Source: Acidimicrobiaceae bacterium
GTDB taxonomy: Bacteria; Actinomycetota; Acidimicrobiia; Acidimicrobiales; Aldehydirespiratoraceae
Length of the DNA: 42,768 nt
Direction of reading: 5' to 3'
Assembly: GCA_026710865.1 (NCBI GenBank)
Contig: JAPOQG010000360.1
Span: forward strand, 1-42,768
Under the pieces are notes generated by a model that was not told where the DNA came from, ran no database searches, and saw only the letters and a list, made by a program, of their open reading frames with translations. The translations under genes were made by a program, and so were the position numbers. Positions 1 to 8,149 of the stretch are shown here, one piece after another. Every line of letters begins with the position of its first letter. Within the stretch, counting starts at the first letter, position 1.

Positions 1-402
1 CAGCAGCCTCTTGGCCCCCGCGGCCAGGAACAGGTCGGCCAGCAGCCGGGCCGAGATGGGTTCGCGCCCGGAGGCCTTGCGGTCCTGGCGGGCGTACCCG
101 TAGAAGGGGGCCACAACGGTTATCCGCTTGGCGGAGGCCCGCTTGGCTGCGTCGACCATGACGAGCTGCTCCACGATGGCGTCGTTGATCGAGCCGCCCT
201 CCCACTCGGCGTGGGTGCCGACGATGAAGGCGTCGCAGCCCCGGATCGACTCGCCGTAGCGGACGTGGATCTCGCCGTTGGCGAAGTTCTCGATGTGGCA
301 GGTGCCCAGCTTGACGCCGAGCTCCGCGCAGACGCTGGCGGCGAAGTCCTGACTGGACCGCCCCGACACGATCCGGAGCTCCTTGTTGGTCTGCTGCTTC
401 AT
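1..402 (-). CDS. prs: Ribose-phosphate pyrophosphokinase, N-terminal part (cut by window edge)
   Basis: Makes PRPP from ribose 5-phosphate and ATP for nucleotide, histidine and tryptophan synthesis. The visible N-terminal third reads ELRIVSGRSSQDFA, then GVKLGTCHIENFANGE and later VAPFYGYARQDRK, the typical PRPP synthetase segments including the ATP-binding RQD region. The reading frame runs off the left edge, which is why the ORF track omits it. I place the start at the second ATG (MKQQTNKE). A TACAAT -10-like hexamer lies ten bases upstream of it, suggesting a nearly leaderless transcript. An in-frame ATG twelve bases further upstream (MPGAMK) is the alternative. The tRNA-Gln gene lies just upstream on the same strand. 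Family assignment is very secure; the start is not. Confidence 0.93.
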   Translation of the reverse strand, partial: MKQQTNKELRIVSGRSSQDFAASVCAELGVKLGTCHIENFANGEIHVRYGESIRGCDAFIVGTHAEWEGGSINDAIVEQLVMVDAAKRASAKRITVVAPFYGYARQDRKASGREPISARLLADLFLAAGAKRLL

Positions 403-412
403 GGCGCCCGGC

Positions 413-418
413 ATTGTA
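413..418 (-). promoter_or_regulatory. Candidate -10 element of prs
   Basis: The minus strand reads TACAAT ten bases before the proposed prs start. metG has a GATAAT at the same ten-base distance from its ATG. No convincing -35 element is visible. This is inference from motif and spacing only. Confidence 0.35.
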
Positions 419-469
419 GGACGGCGCCGGCGCCGCGAGGCGACGCTGCGGGTCACCTCGGGGAATGTG

Positions 470-542
470 CTGGCCGGGCAGGACTCGAACCTGCAACATC
501 CGGAGCCAAAGTCCGACGTTCTGCCAGTTGAACTACCGGCCA
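470..542 (-). tRNA. tRNA-Gln (anticodon TTG)
   Basis: The minus strand folds as a full cloverleaf of 73 nt. The acceptor arm TGGCCGG pairs with CCGGCCA. The D arm is GTTC/GAAC. The anticodon stem TCGGA/TCCGG encloses loop CTTTGGC with anticodon TTG. The T arm is GCAGG-TTCGAGT-CCTGC. The discriminator base is G and the following bases are CA, so a full CCA tail is not encoded. It lies upstream of prs on the same strand. Several ORF-track entries crossing it are shadows. Confidence 0.95.
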
Positions 543-630
543 CCGCCGCCCGCACCGAGACGGACGGCTCGACTCACAATAGCCCTACAATTCGATGCCG
601 GCACTCGACCCGCCCCAGCGGAGGCAGCCG

Positions 631-933
631 ATGAGATACGAGCCGAGTCCGAAGCACAAGCCGATGCCTTCGCCCGGTCGCAGAGGCTCTGTCTGTCCGT
701 CGGATGTCGATGCCGATCGACTCCTCCAAGACAGTGTGCTCCACGGCCACAAGCGGTACGCCACTGACGGCGACCAGGCCTTCTGTGGACAGTGCCACGA
801 TCGGGCAAGGAGCTCCTGGCACGGCTATCCCATCGACTGGGACGACGTTCCGCCGAGGATCCTGCGAGACTGGCTGGACGAGGGCGCCGTGACACGACGC
901 ACTGTCAGGCAAGCGAGAAGGCGCAGAGGATGA
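631..933 (+). CDS. Small conserved-looking protein coupled to an ImmA/IrrE-type metallopeptidase
   Basis: A 100-aa protein of unknown function. I start it at MRYEPSPKHK rather than the longer ORF-track start, because GGAGG sits six bases upstream of this ATG and a TACAAT hexamer lies about 40 bases upstream. The chain is polar. It has a first cysteine in RGSVCPSD, a CGQCH motif near residue 67 (compatible with metal binding), a WHGYP segment, and a very basic C terminus (RQARRRRG). Its stop overlaps the next start by four bases (ATGA), so the two genes are almost certainly co-translated. The pairing suggests a partner or regulator of the metallopeptidase. I do not recognise a named family, and no function is assigned. 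Confidence 0.72.
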   Translation: MRYEPSPKHKPMPSPGRRGSVCPSDVDADRLLQDSVLHGHKRYATDGDQAFCGQCHDRARSSWHGYPIDWDDVPPRILRDWLDEGAVTRRTVRQARRRRG

Positions 934-2492
934 GTGTCCGCTGGGAGAGGTTCGCCGGCGACACCGCGTCGTTCGCGGTGAGGCTCGCATTCCTTCATGA
1001 TCCGGACAAGGGTGCAGCTGCCTCGCCCGACATGGCCGAGAGTTGGGGTGCGTTCCAGATCTGGGTTCGCGGGGTGAACCTGTGCGCCCACGCGGACAGC
1101 GGCGAGACGCTGCACTCCTCCCATTGGTATCTCCTGCCGATACTCGAATGGCTGAGCGCCAACTGGGATCCCCTCCTGCACGAGGAGCGGCCGCCTGCGG
1201 CAACGCCGTCCATTCGCACGGCTGCCGAGGCGGGTGGGATGGCGTCAGCAATGGCGCTCGACGCCTCGGGCGACGCCGGCGCGCTCGCCGACCGTGAGGG
1301 GCAGTGGGAGTGGAACCGGCGTCACGCTCTGCGCACCGCCCGCGATGGCGGCATCGTTCCGGATGTGCGCTTCCGGCGCCTCAGGGACCGGGTGGAGATC
1401 TCGTGGACGGCCGCCCGATTCGCCGGGGCCGAGGGAATCGACTTCCTGTCGCCTGACGGGACCGAGTATGCGGCTCCCGCGGCAGTCGCGGAGCCGCTCC
1501 ATGAAGTCCTGGCGTGCGCAGCGGAGTGGCTGCAGAAGCGGTTGCCCGCGTCGGAGCGCTGCCGAGCCCTCGTTGATTCCGTCGGATCGCTGAGATCGGT
1601 GGAGCGGACCGAGGAGCGCTCCGCTTGGATCGCTGGTCTGGGAACCGCCTGGGACCGCATCGATGAACGCTGGAGGGAGCTGCGGGATCTCGGCCGGTCG
1701 CTCGGGAGCTCGAAGGCCTTTGAGGCGGCGTTCGGCTCTGGACGGTCGAACGACGTCGTTGTCGAAGGGAGCTGCGGTGCCGCTCTCCTGTTCGGATCGG
1801 TGAGCCCGACCATCACTGGGGACGATGCCACAGAACTGGCGCGACTCCTGCTCGACGCGTACGACCCGTCCCCGGTCGACGGCCTCGCTGACCTGTCCTT
1901 CGACGAGCCGATCGATCCGTCGCTGCGGCCATGGACGCATGGCTATCTGCTCGCCGATGACCTGCTCGACAGGATCGGGGATGAATTCGCGGGGTCGAGG
2001 GTGGACGTCGAAGCGCTCCTGGACAGAAGGGGCGTCAGCCTGTCCGAGGTCCGCCTCGACGACCCGGACCTTCGCGCCGTCGCCTTCGTGGGCGGAGAGC
2101 ACCCGCCCACGATCGTGCTCAACTCGAACCATCGGTCGGCGGGCTCGGCGCGGGCGAGACGGTTCACGCTGGCTCATGAGCTGTGCCACCTCCTGCACGA
2201 CCGCTCGCACGGCACTCGCCTGGCGATGGCCAGCGGACCATGGGCGCCCAAGGCGATCGAGCAGCGCGCCAACGCGTTCGCTGCCTGGCTGCTCATGCCG
2301 CCCGACTCGTTGAACTCTGCGATCGCCGGCGCCGAGAGCCCCATCGACTCGCCCGAAGGCGTGTCGGCCGTCGCCGGCCGTCTCGACGTGAGCAGGGCGA
2401 CCCTCGTCGAACATCTCTGCAATCTCGGGTACATCCACGAGGAGGCTCGAGACGAGCTCCGTCCCCGCGTCGGAGAGTCGGGGAGCCGCTGA
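930..2492 (+). CDS. Large ImmA/IrrE-family metallo-endopeptidase with unknown N-terminal region
   Basis: Predicted zinc peptidase of 520 aa. The C-terminal third carries FTLAHELCHLLHD, with the HExxH motif at H416-E417-H420. IEQRANAFAAWLLMP follows, where E444 is the likely third zinc ligand, as in ImmA/IrrE-type (former DUF955) proteins. Related enzymes cleave repressors or respond to stress. The first roughly 290 residues (MSVRWERFAGD, then WGAFQIWVRGVNLCAH) match no domain I can name. The start is the ATG overlapping the upstream stop by four bases, with AGAGG ahead of it. The ORF-track start 46 codons upstream would swallow much of the small gene. No helix-turn-helix is obvious, unlike classic XRE-ImmA fusions. 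The pair sits between the divergent prs/tRNA unit and bS22 and looks like an accessory insertion. Confidence 0.85.
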   Translation: MSVRWERFAGDTASFAVRLAFLHDPDKGAAASPDMAESWGAFQIWVRGVNLCAHADSGETLHSSHWYLLPILEWLSANWDPLLHEERPPAATPSIRTAAEAGGMASAMALDASGDAGALADREGQWEWNRRHALRTARDGGIVPDVRFRRLRDRVEISWTAARFAGAEGIDFLSPDGTEYAAPAAVAEPLHEVLACAAEWLQKRLPASERCRALVDSVGSLRSVERTEERSAWIAGLGTAWDRIDERWRELRDLGRSLGSSKAFEAAFGSGRSNDVVVEGSCGAALLFGSVSPTITGDDATELARLLLDAYDPSPVDGLADLSFDEPIDPSLRPWTHGYLLADDLLDRIGDEFAGSRVDVEALLDRRGVSLSEVRLDDPDLRAVAFVGGEHPPTIVLNSNHRSAGSARARRFTLAHELCHLLHDRSHGTRLAMASGPWAPKAIEQRANAFAAWLLMPPDSLNSAIAGAESPIDSPEGVSAVAGRLDVSRATLVEHLCNLGYIHEEARDELRPRVGESGSR

Positions 2493-2588
2493 AGCGAGCG
2501 TTAGCCCGCTCGGCCTCCTGGCCGCCGATGCCGGCGATCATCGACGCGATGCGTGTTCGGGCGCCGGGGCCGGTAGCGTTCTCCCCTC

Positions 2589-2681
2589 GTGGGATCGCTC
2601 ATCAAGAAGCGCCGCAAGCGCATGCGCAAGAAGAAGCACAAGAAGATGCTTCGGCGCACCCGCCATCAGCGGCGCAAGTAG
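2589..2681 (+). CDS. Small basic ribosomal protein bS22 (AURKAIP1/COX24 domain)
   Basis: A 30-aa protein absent from the ORF track. It starts at GTG and reads VGSLIKKRRKRMRKKKHK followed by KMLRRTRHQRRK. More than half the residues are Lys or Arg. The GS(V/L)IKKRRKRM(S/R)KKKH pattern is diagnostic of the actinobacterial bS22 peptide found on the small ribosomal subunit. The gene ends 18 bp before the convergent ispE stop. No strong Shine-Dalgarno is visible upstream, so it may be translated from a short leader. The sequence match makes the identification strong despite the size. Confidence 0.9.
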   Translation: MGSLIKKRRKRMRKKKHKKMLRRTRHQRRK

Positions 2682-2699
2682 CCCCTTCCGCGCAAGTTC

Positions 2700-3446
2700 T
2701 CAGCCCTCACGCCGATTGCGGGAACTCTCGGTCGTGGTCGCCACCACGCGGTTCGGGCCGGGATGGGCGCCGGCCACGAACCAGGTGCTGCCGCTTCCCG
2801 CCAGCCGCGGGACCTGCCCGGTGGAGTCGCCGAGCTCGTCGCGCCACGCCGCCAGCTCCGGCGCCACCCGCAGCGCGGCAGCCTCCAGGTCGTTGCCGCT
2901 GGGTCCCGCCGGTCCCCCGAGCTCGTCCCATGCCGCGTAGACCGCCGCGGTGCTGCATGACAGCGGCACCAGCAACAGGGTGTACTGCTCGCGCACGTAG
3001 GCAAGCGGCTCGACGACCTCCCCGATGCCGCGCACCCGGGCCCGGCCGCCGCTCAAGCAGAAGGCCACGTCCGCGCCTATGGAGGCCGCCCGCACGGTGT
3101 CGGTGAAGCCGGCCCAGCGCAGCACCGCGGCCGCGTCGGCGGACCCGCCGCCCAATCCGGCGCCGGCCGGGATCCGCTTGTGGACGGTGACCCGGGCGCG
3201 GCGTCCGGCCAGGGCCAGAGCACGCACGACGAGGTTGCCGGCCGCCGGCGGCACGGCCGGAAAGTCGTCGCCCGCGGCGTCGAGCATCCGCACATCGGCC
3301 GCGCCCCCGGAGCTCGGGCGGATCTCCAGCCGGTCGCAGAGGTCCAGCGTCGCCATCTCGGCGTCGATCTCGTGGTAGCCGTCGTCGCGCACGCCGGTGA
3401 TGCGCAGACTCAGGGTCAGCTTGGCCGGCGCCAGTGCCTCGATCAC
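2700..3446 (-). CDS. ispE: 4-diphosphocytidyl-2-C-methyl-D-erythritol kinase
   Basis: Phosphorylates CDP-methylerythritol in the MEP route to isoprenoid precursors. The N terminus ALAPAKLTLSLRITGVRDDG contains the substrate-binding segment. The GHMP-kinase ATP loop appears as PAGAGLGGGSADAAA near residue 95. The third GHMP motif is LAGSGSTWF near residue 215. At 248 aa it is shorter than the usual 280-310, ending soon after motif three. GTG is the start. In mycobacteria ispE follows rsmA directly, but here a plus-strand CoxL-type gene of 2.3 kb separates them. The function assignment is secure. Confidence 0.93.
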   Translation of the reverse strand: MIEALAPAKLTLSLRITGVRDDGYHEIDAEMATLDLCDRLEIRPSSGGAADVRMLDAAGDDFPAVPPAAGNLVVRALALAGRRARVTVHKRIPAGAGLGGGSADAAAVLRWAGFTDTVRAASIGADVAFCLSGGRARVRGIGEVVEPLAYVREQYTLLLVPLSCSTAAVYAAWDELGGPAGPSGNDLEAAALRVAPELAAWRDELGDSTGQVPRLAGSGSTWFVAGAHPGPNRVVATTTESSRNRREG

Positions 3447-3573
3447 GCCGAGAAGCTACTTCCGGACCGGGCGGTGGCGCACCCTGCGGCCGCGCCGGCA
3501 GCGAGCAGGATCGGGCCGCAGGCCCCCGCTGCCTCTAGAGTCCACGGGTCGCAGTCGAGACAAGGAGACCGCC

Positions 3574-5880
3574 GTGGCCTCAGGATCGTTCATGGGCAAC
3601 GCCGTGCTCCGGCGAGAGGACCCCGACCTGCTCACCGGCACCGCTCGATACGTGGGCGACATGTCGCCTCCGGGAACGGCTCATCTGGCCTTCGTGCGGT
3701 CGGTGATGGCCCACGCCGACATCGCAGCCATCGACACCGAGGCGGCCAGGGCCGCTCCGGGCGTCGTCGACGTGCTGACCGGGTCGGACGTGCCCATCGG
3801 CCCGCAGCCCCAGTTCGTGATGCTGCCGCCGGAGCTCAGCCGCCGGCCGCTGGCCGACAAGGCCCGCTATGTGGGCGACCCGATCGCGGTGGTGGTGGCC
3901 GAGACCCGGGAGGCGGCCGTCGACGCGGCCGAGTTGGTCGAGGTGGACTACGAGCCGCTCGACGCGGTGACCGACCCGTTCGAGGCCCTCGAAGCGGGCG
4001 CACCGGTGATCATCGAGGCCCACGGATCGAACCTGGCCACGCAGTTCTCCACTCCCGCCGACCCCGAAGCGATGTCGGGCCACGACCTGACGGTGAGGGC
4101 GCGCATAGTCAACCACCGCATGTCGGGGGCGCCCATCGAGCCGTCGGTGGTCCTGGCCGCGCCCGGCAACGGCGACCGCGCCGAAGGTTTGACGGTGTGG
4201 TGCACCACCCAGCGACCCCACGAGGTTCGCAACGTCGTGGCCGCGGCCCTGGAGGCGCAGCCGGAGGATGTGCGGGTGGTCGCCCCCGCTGTCGGCGGCG
4301 GCTTCGGCTCCAAGGCCCCCGCCTACCCGGAGTTCATCGTGGCGGCATGGCTGGCCCGGCATCTGGACCGGCCGGTGAAGTGGACCGAGACCCGCAGCGA
4401 GAACCTGGTCAACATGACCCAGGGGAGGGACTACGTCAACGACGTGGAACTCGGCTTGAGCGCCGACGGGACGTTCCGCTGGATCAGGATCAAGGCCACC
4501 ACCAACACGGGCGCCTACCCCGGCATCGGCGCGTTCCTGCCGTTCTTCACGATGCTGATGGCCTCGGGCCCCTACCGCATGGGCGCGGTCCACTACGAGG
4601 CGGTCGCGGCAGTCACCAACACCACCCCGGTGGCCGCCTTCCGGGGGGCGGGCCGACCCGAGGCGACCGTGTGCCTGGAGCGGATCATCGACATGGCCGC
4701 GGCCGAGTTGGGCATCGACCCCGCGGAGCTGCGGCGCCGCAACCTGCTCGCGCCCGGCGACTTCCCGCTGACGACGCCCACCGGCGCCAACATGGACTGC
4801 GGCGAGTACGAGCGCGCCCTCGACCTGGCCCTGGAGACGGCCCGATACGAGGAGCTGAGAGCCGAGCAGGCCCGCCGGCGCTCGGCCGGTGACCGCCGGC
4901 TGATGGGCATCGGCGTGTCGACCTACGTGGAGATAACCGCGGTCGGGCTGTTCGAGGAGTTCGGATCGGTCACCGTCGAGCTCGACGGCACGGTCACCGC
5001 CAGGGTGGGCACCGCCTCGCACGGCCAGGGGCACGCCACCGCCTTCTCCCAGATCCTGGGCGAGGTGCTGGGCGTGCCCGCCGAGCAGGCCCGGGTCATC
5101 CACAGCGACACCGCCGAGGTCCCCAGGGGCACCGGCACGGTGGCGTCGCGGTCGCTGCAGATCGGCGGCAGCGCGGTGTGGACCGCAGCCACCGAGGTCC
5201 TCGACACCGCCCGCCGGCTGGCCGCCGACCTGCTCGAGGCCGACGTCGACGACATCGTCGTGGCCCCCGGCGGCCTCGCCCCCGCGGGCGTGCCGGCCCG
5301 GACGGTGTCGTGGGCCGAGCTCGCCGCGGCCGCGTCCGCCGAGGACCTGCCCGAAGGCGTCGAGCCCGGCGGGCTGGCCGCCGAGACCGACTTCAACCAG
5401 GGCGAGTCCAGCTACCCATTCGGTGCCCACGTGTCGGTGGTCGAGGTCGACGCAGACACCGGCGAGGCCCGGTCCGTGCGCCATGTGGCGGTGGACGACT
5501 GCGGCCGCATCCTCAACCCGGTGCTCGTGGAGGGGCAGGTGCACGGCGGCGTGGCCACGGGCATCTCGCAGGCGCTGTACGAGGAGACCACCTACGACTC
5601 GGACGGCAACCCCCGCAACACCAACTTCGCCGACTACGCCATACCGGCCGCCTCCGAGCTCCCCCGGATGGAGACGGCCCACACCGAGACGCCGACGCCT
5701 CTCAACCCGCTCGGCGCCAAGGGCGTCGGCGAGTCGGGCACGATCGGCTCGACCCCGGCGGTGCAGTCGGCGGTGCTCGACGCTCTGGCGCCTCTCGGAG
5801 TCGCCCACCTGGACATGCCCTACACGCCCCAGCGGGTCTGGCGGGCCATCGCCGCAGCCGAGTCGGCGGCAACGTCTTGA
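3574..5880 (+). CDS. Xanthine dehydrogenase/CoxL-type molybdopterin-binding large subunit (orphan)
   Basis: A 768-aa subunit of the xanthine oxidase/CO dehydrogenase family. It has the N-terminal a/b hammerhead domain (RREDPDLLTGTARYVGD) and then the Mo-binding region. Visible motifs are VGGGFGSK near residue 245, AFRGAGR near 353, SHGQGH near 483 and the catalytic-glutamate motif GVGE near 711. True form I CO dehydrogenase carries AYxCSFR. AFRGAGR indicates a form II-like or other hydroxylase of unknown substrate. The GTG start is preceded by AAGGAG with six to seven bases spacing, overriding the longer ORF-track start. No FAD (CoxM) or 2Fe-2S (CoxS) subunit lies nearby, so partners must be encoded elsewhere. 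It sits between ispE and rsmA on the opposite strand, which looks like an insertion. Confidence 0.9.
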   Translation: MASGSFMGNAVLRREDPDLLTGTARYVGDMSPPGTAHLAFVRSVMAHADIAAIDTEAARAAPGVVDVLTGSDVPIGPQPQFVMLPPELSRRPLADKARYVGDPIAVVVAETREAAVDAAELVEVDYEPLDAVTDPFEALEAGAPVIIEAHGSNLATQFSTPADPEAMSGHDLTVRARIVNHRMSGAPIEPSVVLAAPGNGDRAEGLTVWCTTQRPHEVRNVVAAALEAQPEDVRVVAPAVGGGFGSKAPAYPEFIVAAWLARHLDRPVKWTETRSENLVNMTQGRDYVNDVELGLSADGTFRWIRIKATTNTGAYPGIGAFLPFFTMLMASGPYRMGAVHYEAVAAVTNTTPVAAFRGAGRPEATVCLERIIDMAAAELGIDPAELRRRNLLAPGDFPLTTPTGANMDCGEYERALDLALETARYEELRAEQARRRSAGDRRLMGIGVSTYVEITAVGLFEEFGSVTVELDGTVTARVGTASHGQGHATAFSQILGEVLGVPAEQARVIHSDTAEVPRGTGTVASRSLQIGGSAVWTAATEVLDTARRLAADLLEADVDDIVVAPGGLAPAGVPARTVSWAELAAAASAEDLPEGVEPGGLAAETDFNQGESSYPFGAHVSVVEVDADTGEARSVRHVAVDDCGRILNPVLVEGQVHGGVATGISQALYEETTYDSDGNPRNTNFADYAIPAASELPRMETAHTETPTPLNPLGAKGVGESGTIGSTPAVQSAVLDALAPLGVAHLDMPYTPQRVWRAIAAAESAATS

Positions 5881-5893
5881 GAGACTCCGAGTT

Positions 5894-6691
5894 CTAGCCG
5901 GTCGCTCGGGCCAGGCCGATCCACTCGTCCACGGTCAACGCCTCCGGGCGGGACGACGGATCCACGCCGGCGGCCGCGAAGCTCTCCGGTGCCGCGAGCC
6001 CGGCCAGCGAGCGGCGCAGCATCTTGCGCCGCTGACCGAACCCGGTCCGCACGAGGAGCTCGAATCTCGCGTCGGCCGCGGGCGCGCCCGGCGAGACGCA
6101 GCCCGCATGGCGCTCGATGCGCACCACCACCGACTCGACCTTCGGCTGTGGCCGGAACACCGAGGCCGGGACCCTCGCCACCACCCGCGCCGTCCCCCTG
6201 CGCTCGACCAGCACGCTGGGGATGCCCCGCGACCTCGACCCCGGCCGAGCCGCCAGGCGCTCCCCCACCTCGCGCTGCACCATCACGACCATCGTCTCTA
6301 TGGCCCCGACGTCGCGCAGCAGGTCCAGGATCAGCGGCGTGGCGATGTTGTACGGCAGGTTGGCCACCAGCATCCACCGGTCCGAGCCCTGCAGGACCTC
6401 GACGAAGTCCAGCCCCGAGGCGTCCCCCTCCACCACTTCGACGCTTCGGGCGCCCGCCTCCGCGACAACCGTGCGCAGCGCGGCCGCCAATCCGGGGTCG
6501 ACCTCCACCGCCCGCACCGACGCACCGGTCTCGGCCAGCGCCAGGGTGAGCGAGCCCAGGCCGGCGCCGATCTCCAGCACGTGATCCGCCGGGCCCGCGC
6601 CTGCGAGCCGGGCGATCCGTCGCACCGTGTTCGGGTCCGTCACGAAGTTCTGACCGAGGGACCGGCGCGGCGACACGTCGAAGCGGTCCAT
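5894..6691 (-). CDS. rsmA: 16S rRNA (adenine1518/1519-N6)-dimethyltransferase
   Basis: KsgA/RsmA dimethylates two adjacent adenines near the 3' end of 16S rRNA during small-subunit assembly. Diagnostic motifs are SLGQNFV at the N terminus, VLEIGAGLGSLT (SAM motif I, near residue 37), VEVDPGLA, VVEGDA, and the catalytic ANLPYNIATPL. The protein is 265 aa, normal for the family. I start at ATG MDRFDVSPRRSLGQ, because the ORF-track version extends back through the Rpf gene. It follows the Rpf-like gene by 29 bp on the same strand and ends 13 bp from the convergent CoxL-type stop, leaving no room for a long terminator. Confidence 0.94.
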   Translation of the reverse strand: MDRFDVSPRRSLGQNFVTDPNTVRRIARLAGAGPADHVLEIGAGLGSLTLALAETGASVRAVEVDPGLAAALRTVVAEAGARSVEVVEGDASGLDFVEVLQGSDRWMLVANLPYNIATPLILDLLRDVGAIETMVVMVQREVGERLAARPGSRSRGIPSVLVERRGTARVVARVPASVFRPQPKVESVVVRIERHAGCVSPGAPAADARFELLVRTGFGQRRKMLRRSLAGLAAPESFAAAGVDPSSRPEALTVDEWIGLARATG

Positions 6692-6720
6692 CAGCGCCTG
6701 CAACCCCGAATGCGTGTGGG

Positions 6721-7377
6721 TCAGGAGGGCAGCCTCTTCTTGCAGGTGGGCCAGGGATCCCAGCCGTTTATCTCGTAGAGCTTGTAGGCCATCTTGTCCT
6801 GGTCCGGCGGCGAGGCATCGATGGGATCGACCGCGACCAGCTCCGGATAGTGCATCCCAGCCACCCAGTTCCACGTGCTCTTCGAGAACTGGTATGCGCC
6901 GCGGTACCGGCGGCTGGAGCTGATGGCCCGGTAGTTCTGCGTCGACTCGCACTGCCGGAGAGCATGCCACTGCGCTTCTGTCGTCCCCGCCGGGATCGGG
7001 TGCTCGATCTCCCCATCCCCAGTGGTCGTCGGCGGCGGCTGGGTCGTCGTGGTCGGCGGTTGGGTCGTCGTGGTCGGCGTGGCCCTCGTGGTCCTCGTGG
7101 TTGTCGCAGCCGTGGTCGTGGTCGTGCTGGTCGTCGTCCTGGCCTGGTTGGCCAGCTCCTCGGCTCGGCGCAGAGCCTCCTCCCGGGCGCGCCTGCGAGC
7201 CTCGCTCCACCTCCTCGCCCGATCCTCGAAGTCCTCCACCTCCGCGGCCTCGTCCTCGTCGACGCCGCCGGTCGGCGTCGAGGTCTGGGCCAATGCGGGG
7301 CCGGCGACGGCGGCCAGCAGCACGAGCGCGGCCACCGCCGCCAGGGCCGGCCGGACACGGCGGTCAGACGACGACAT
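6721..7377 (-). CDS. Secreted Rpf-like (resuscitation-promoting factor) transglycosylase
   Basis: Probable peptidoglycan-cleaving secreted protein of 218 aa. It begins with an Arg-rich signal peptide (MSSSDRRVRPALAAVAALVL, then AVAGPALAQ). A charged, probably coiled segment of about 40 residues follows (DRARRWSEARRRAREEALRR). Next is a Thr/Pro-rich linker with runs of TTTT and TTTTQPP. The C-terminal domain contains WHALRQCEST, with the catalytic-type Glu, and RRYRGAYQFSKSTWNW, resembling the Rpf/lysozyme-like fold. The chosen ATG lies within the last codons of tatD with GGAGAGG upstream, giving a 14-bp overlap and translational coupling. The tatD-rpf-rsmA order matches mycobacterial rpfB, but the DUF348 and G5 domains of RpfB are absent. 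Confidence 0.85.
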   Translation of the reverse strand: MSSSDRRVRPALAAVAALVLLAAVAGPALAQTSTPTGGVDEDEAAEVEDFEDRARRWSEARRRAREEALRRAEELANQARTTTSTTTTTAATTTRTTRATPTTTTQPPTTTTQPPPTTTGDGEIEHPIPAGTTEAQWHALRQCESTQNYRAISSSRRYRGAYQFSKSTWNWVAGMHYPELVAVDPIDASPPDQDKMAYKLYEINGWDPWPTCKKRLPS

Positions 7378-8143
7378 CCGAACCCTCTCCATCGAGTCCG
7401 TAGAAGGCCCGGGTCGTCCGGAAGGTGGCCGCCTCCACCTCCGATACGTCGAGTCCCTTCGTCGCGGCCACCGCTGCGCCCACCACCGGAACAAGCGCAG
7501 GGCGGTTCTGGCGGCCGCGGTGGGGCACGGGAGCCAGGTAGGGACTGTCGGTCTCGACCAGCAGGCGATCGAGCGGGCACACCCGGGCCGCGTCGCGCAC
7601 CTCGTCGGCCTTGGGGAAGGTGACGATCCCCGAGAAGGAGAGCACCGCGCCCCGGCGCAGGCACTCCTCAGCCTCGTCGGGCCCGCCCGTGAAGCAGTGC
7701 ATCACGGTCCGGGACGGCACTCCCTCGCGGTCGAGCACCGACAGGGTGTCCTCCCAGGCCGACCGGGAGTGGACCACCAGCGGCAGGCCGCGCCGGTTCG
7801 CCAGCTCCACCTGGGCAGCGAAGACCCGACGCTGCACCGGGCGCGGCGAATGGTCGTAGTGATAGTCGAGGCCCGTCTCCCCCACGGCCACCACGCCATC
7901 ATGCCCCAACAGGGCCTCCAGCCCATCGGTGCCGCTGGAGGCCTCATGGGGATGCACGCCGGCGGTGGCCCACACCCCGTCGTGGGACTCGGCGACCGCG
8001 ATCGCCCGCCGGGAGTCCCCCACGTCGGTGCCGACGTTGACAAGCACGCCGACGCCTGCCGAGCGGGCATCGGAGATCACCTCGGCGGCCGCGTCGCCGG
8101 CCGGGAGGTGGCAGTGATGATCGGCCCAGGCCACGTCAGCCAC
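7364..8143 (-). CDS. tatD: TatD-family metal-dependent deoxyribonuclease
   Basis: TIM-barrel metallohydrolase of 259 aa. Metal-ligand motifs are DHHCHLP at the N terminus, GVHPHEA, VAVGETGLDYH, VHSRSAWED, HCFTGG and LLVETDSPYLAP, which give the complete TatD set. Family members have 3'-5' exonuclease or AP-endonuclease activity. The listed GTG start is close to AGGAGGG; a GTG three codons downstream has better spacing and is equally possible. It follows metG by six bases and overlaps the Rpf-like gene, the same arrangement as in mycobacteria. Confidence 0.93.
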   Translation of the reverse strand: MADVAWADHHCHLPAGDAAAEVISDARSAGVGVLVNVGTDVGDSRRAIAVAESHDGVWATAGVHPHEASSGTDGLEALLGHDGVVAVGETGLDYHYDHSPRPVQRRVFAAQVELANRRGLPLVVHSRSAWEDTLSVLDREGVPSRTVMHCFTGGPDEAEECLRRGAVLSFSGIVTFPKADEVRDAARVCPLDRLLVETDSPYLAPVPHRGRQNRPALVPVVGAAVAATKGLDVSEVEAATFRTTRAFYGLDGEGSDVVV

Positions 8144-8149
8144 CCCTCC

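Noticed and set aside
2476-2520. Possible extra fragment of the dispersed repeat after the ImmA-type gene
   Set aside because: Only a short GAAGCGAGCG and CGCTCGGCCTC resemblance, too little to distinguish from chance in a GC-rich genome.
3580-5808. 742-aa minus-strand ORF opposite the CoxL-type gene
   Set aside because: Pure antisense shadow: repetitive Gly/His/Arg/Val composition and no motifs, while the plus strand encodes a full molybdenum hydroxylase subunit.
3574-5880. Form I carbon monoxide dehydrogenase
   Set aside because: The diagnostic AYxCSFR loop is absent (AFRGAGR instead), and CoxM and CoxS are not adjacent.
5894-7210. RsmA with a long N-terminal extension
   Set aside because: The extension is an alternative-frame reading of the Rpf-like gene. 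RsmA has a good ATG giving the usual family length.
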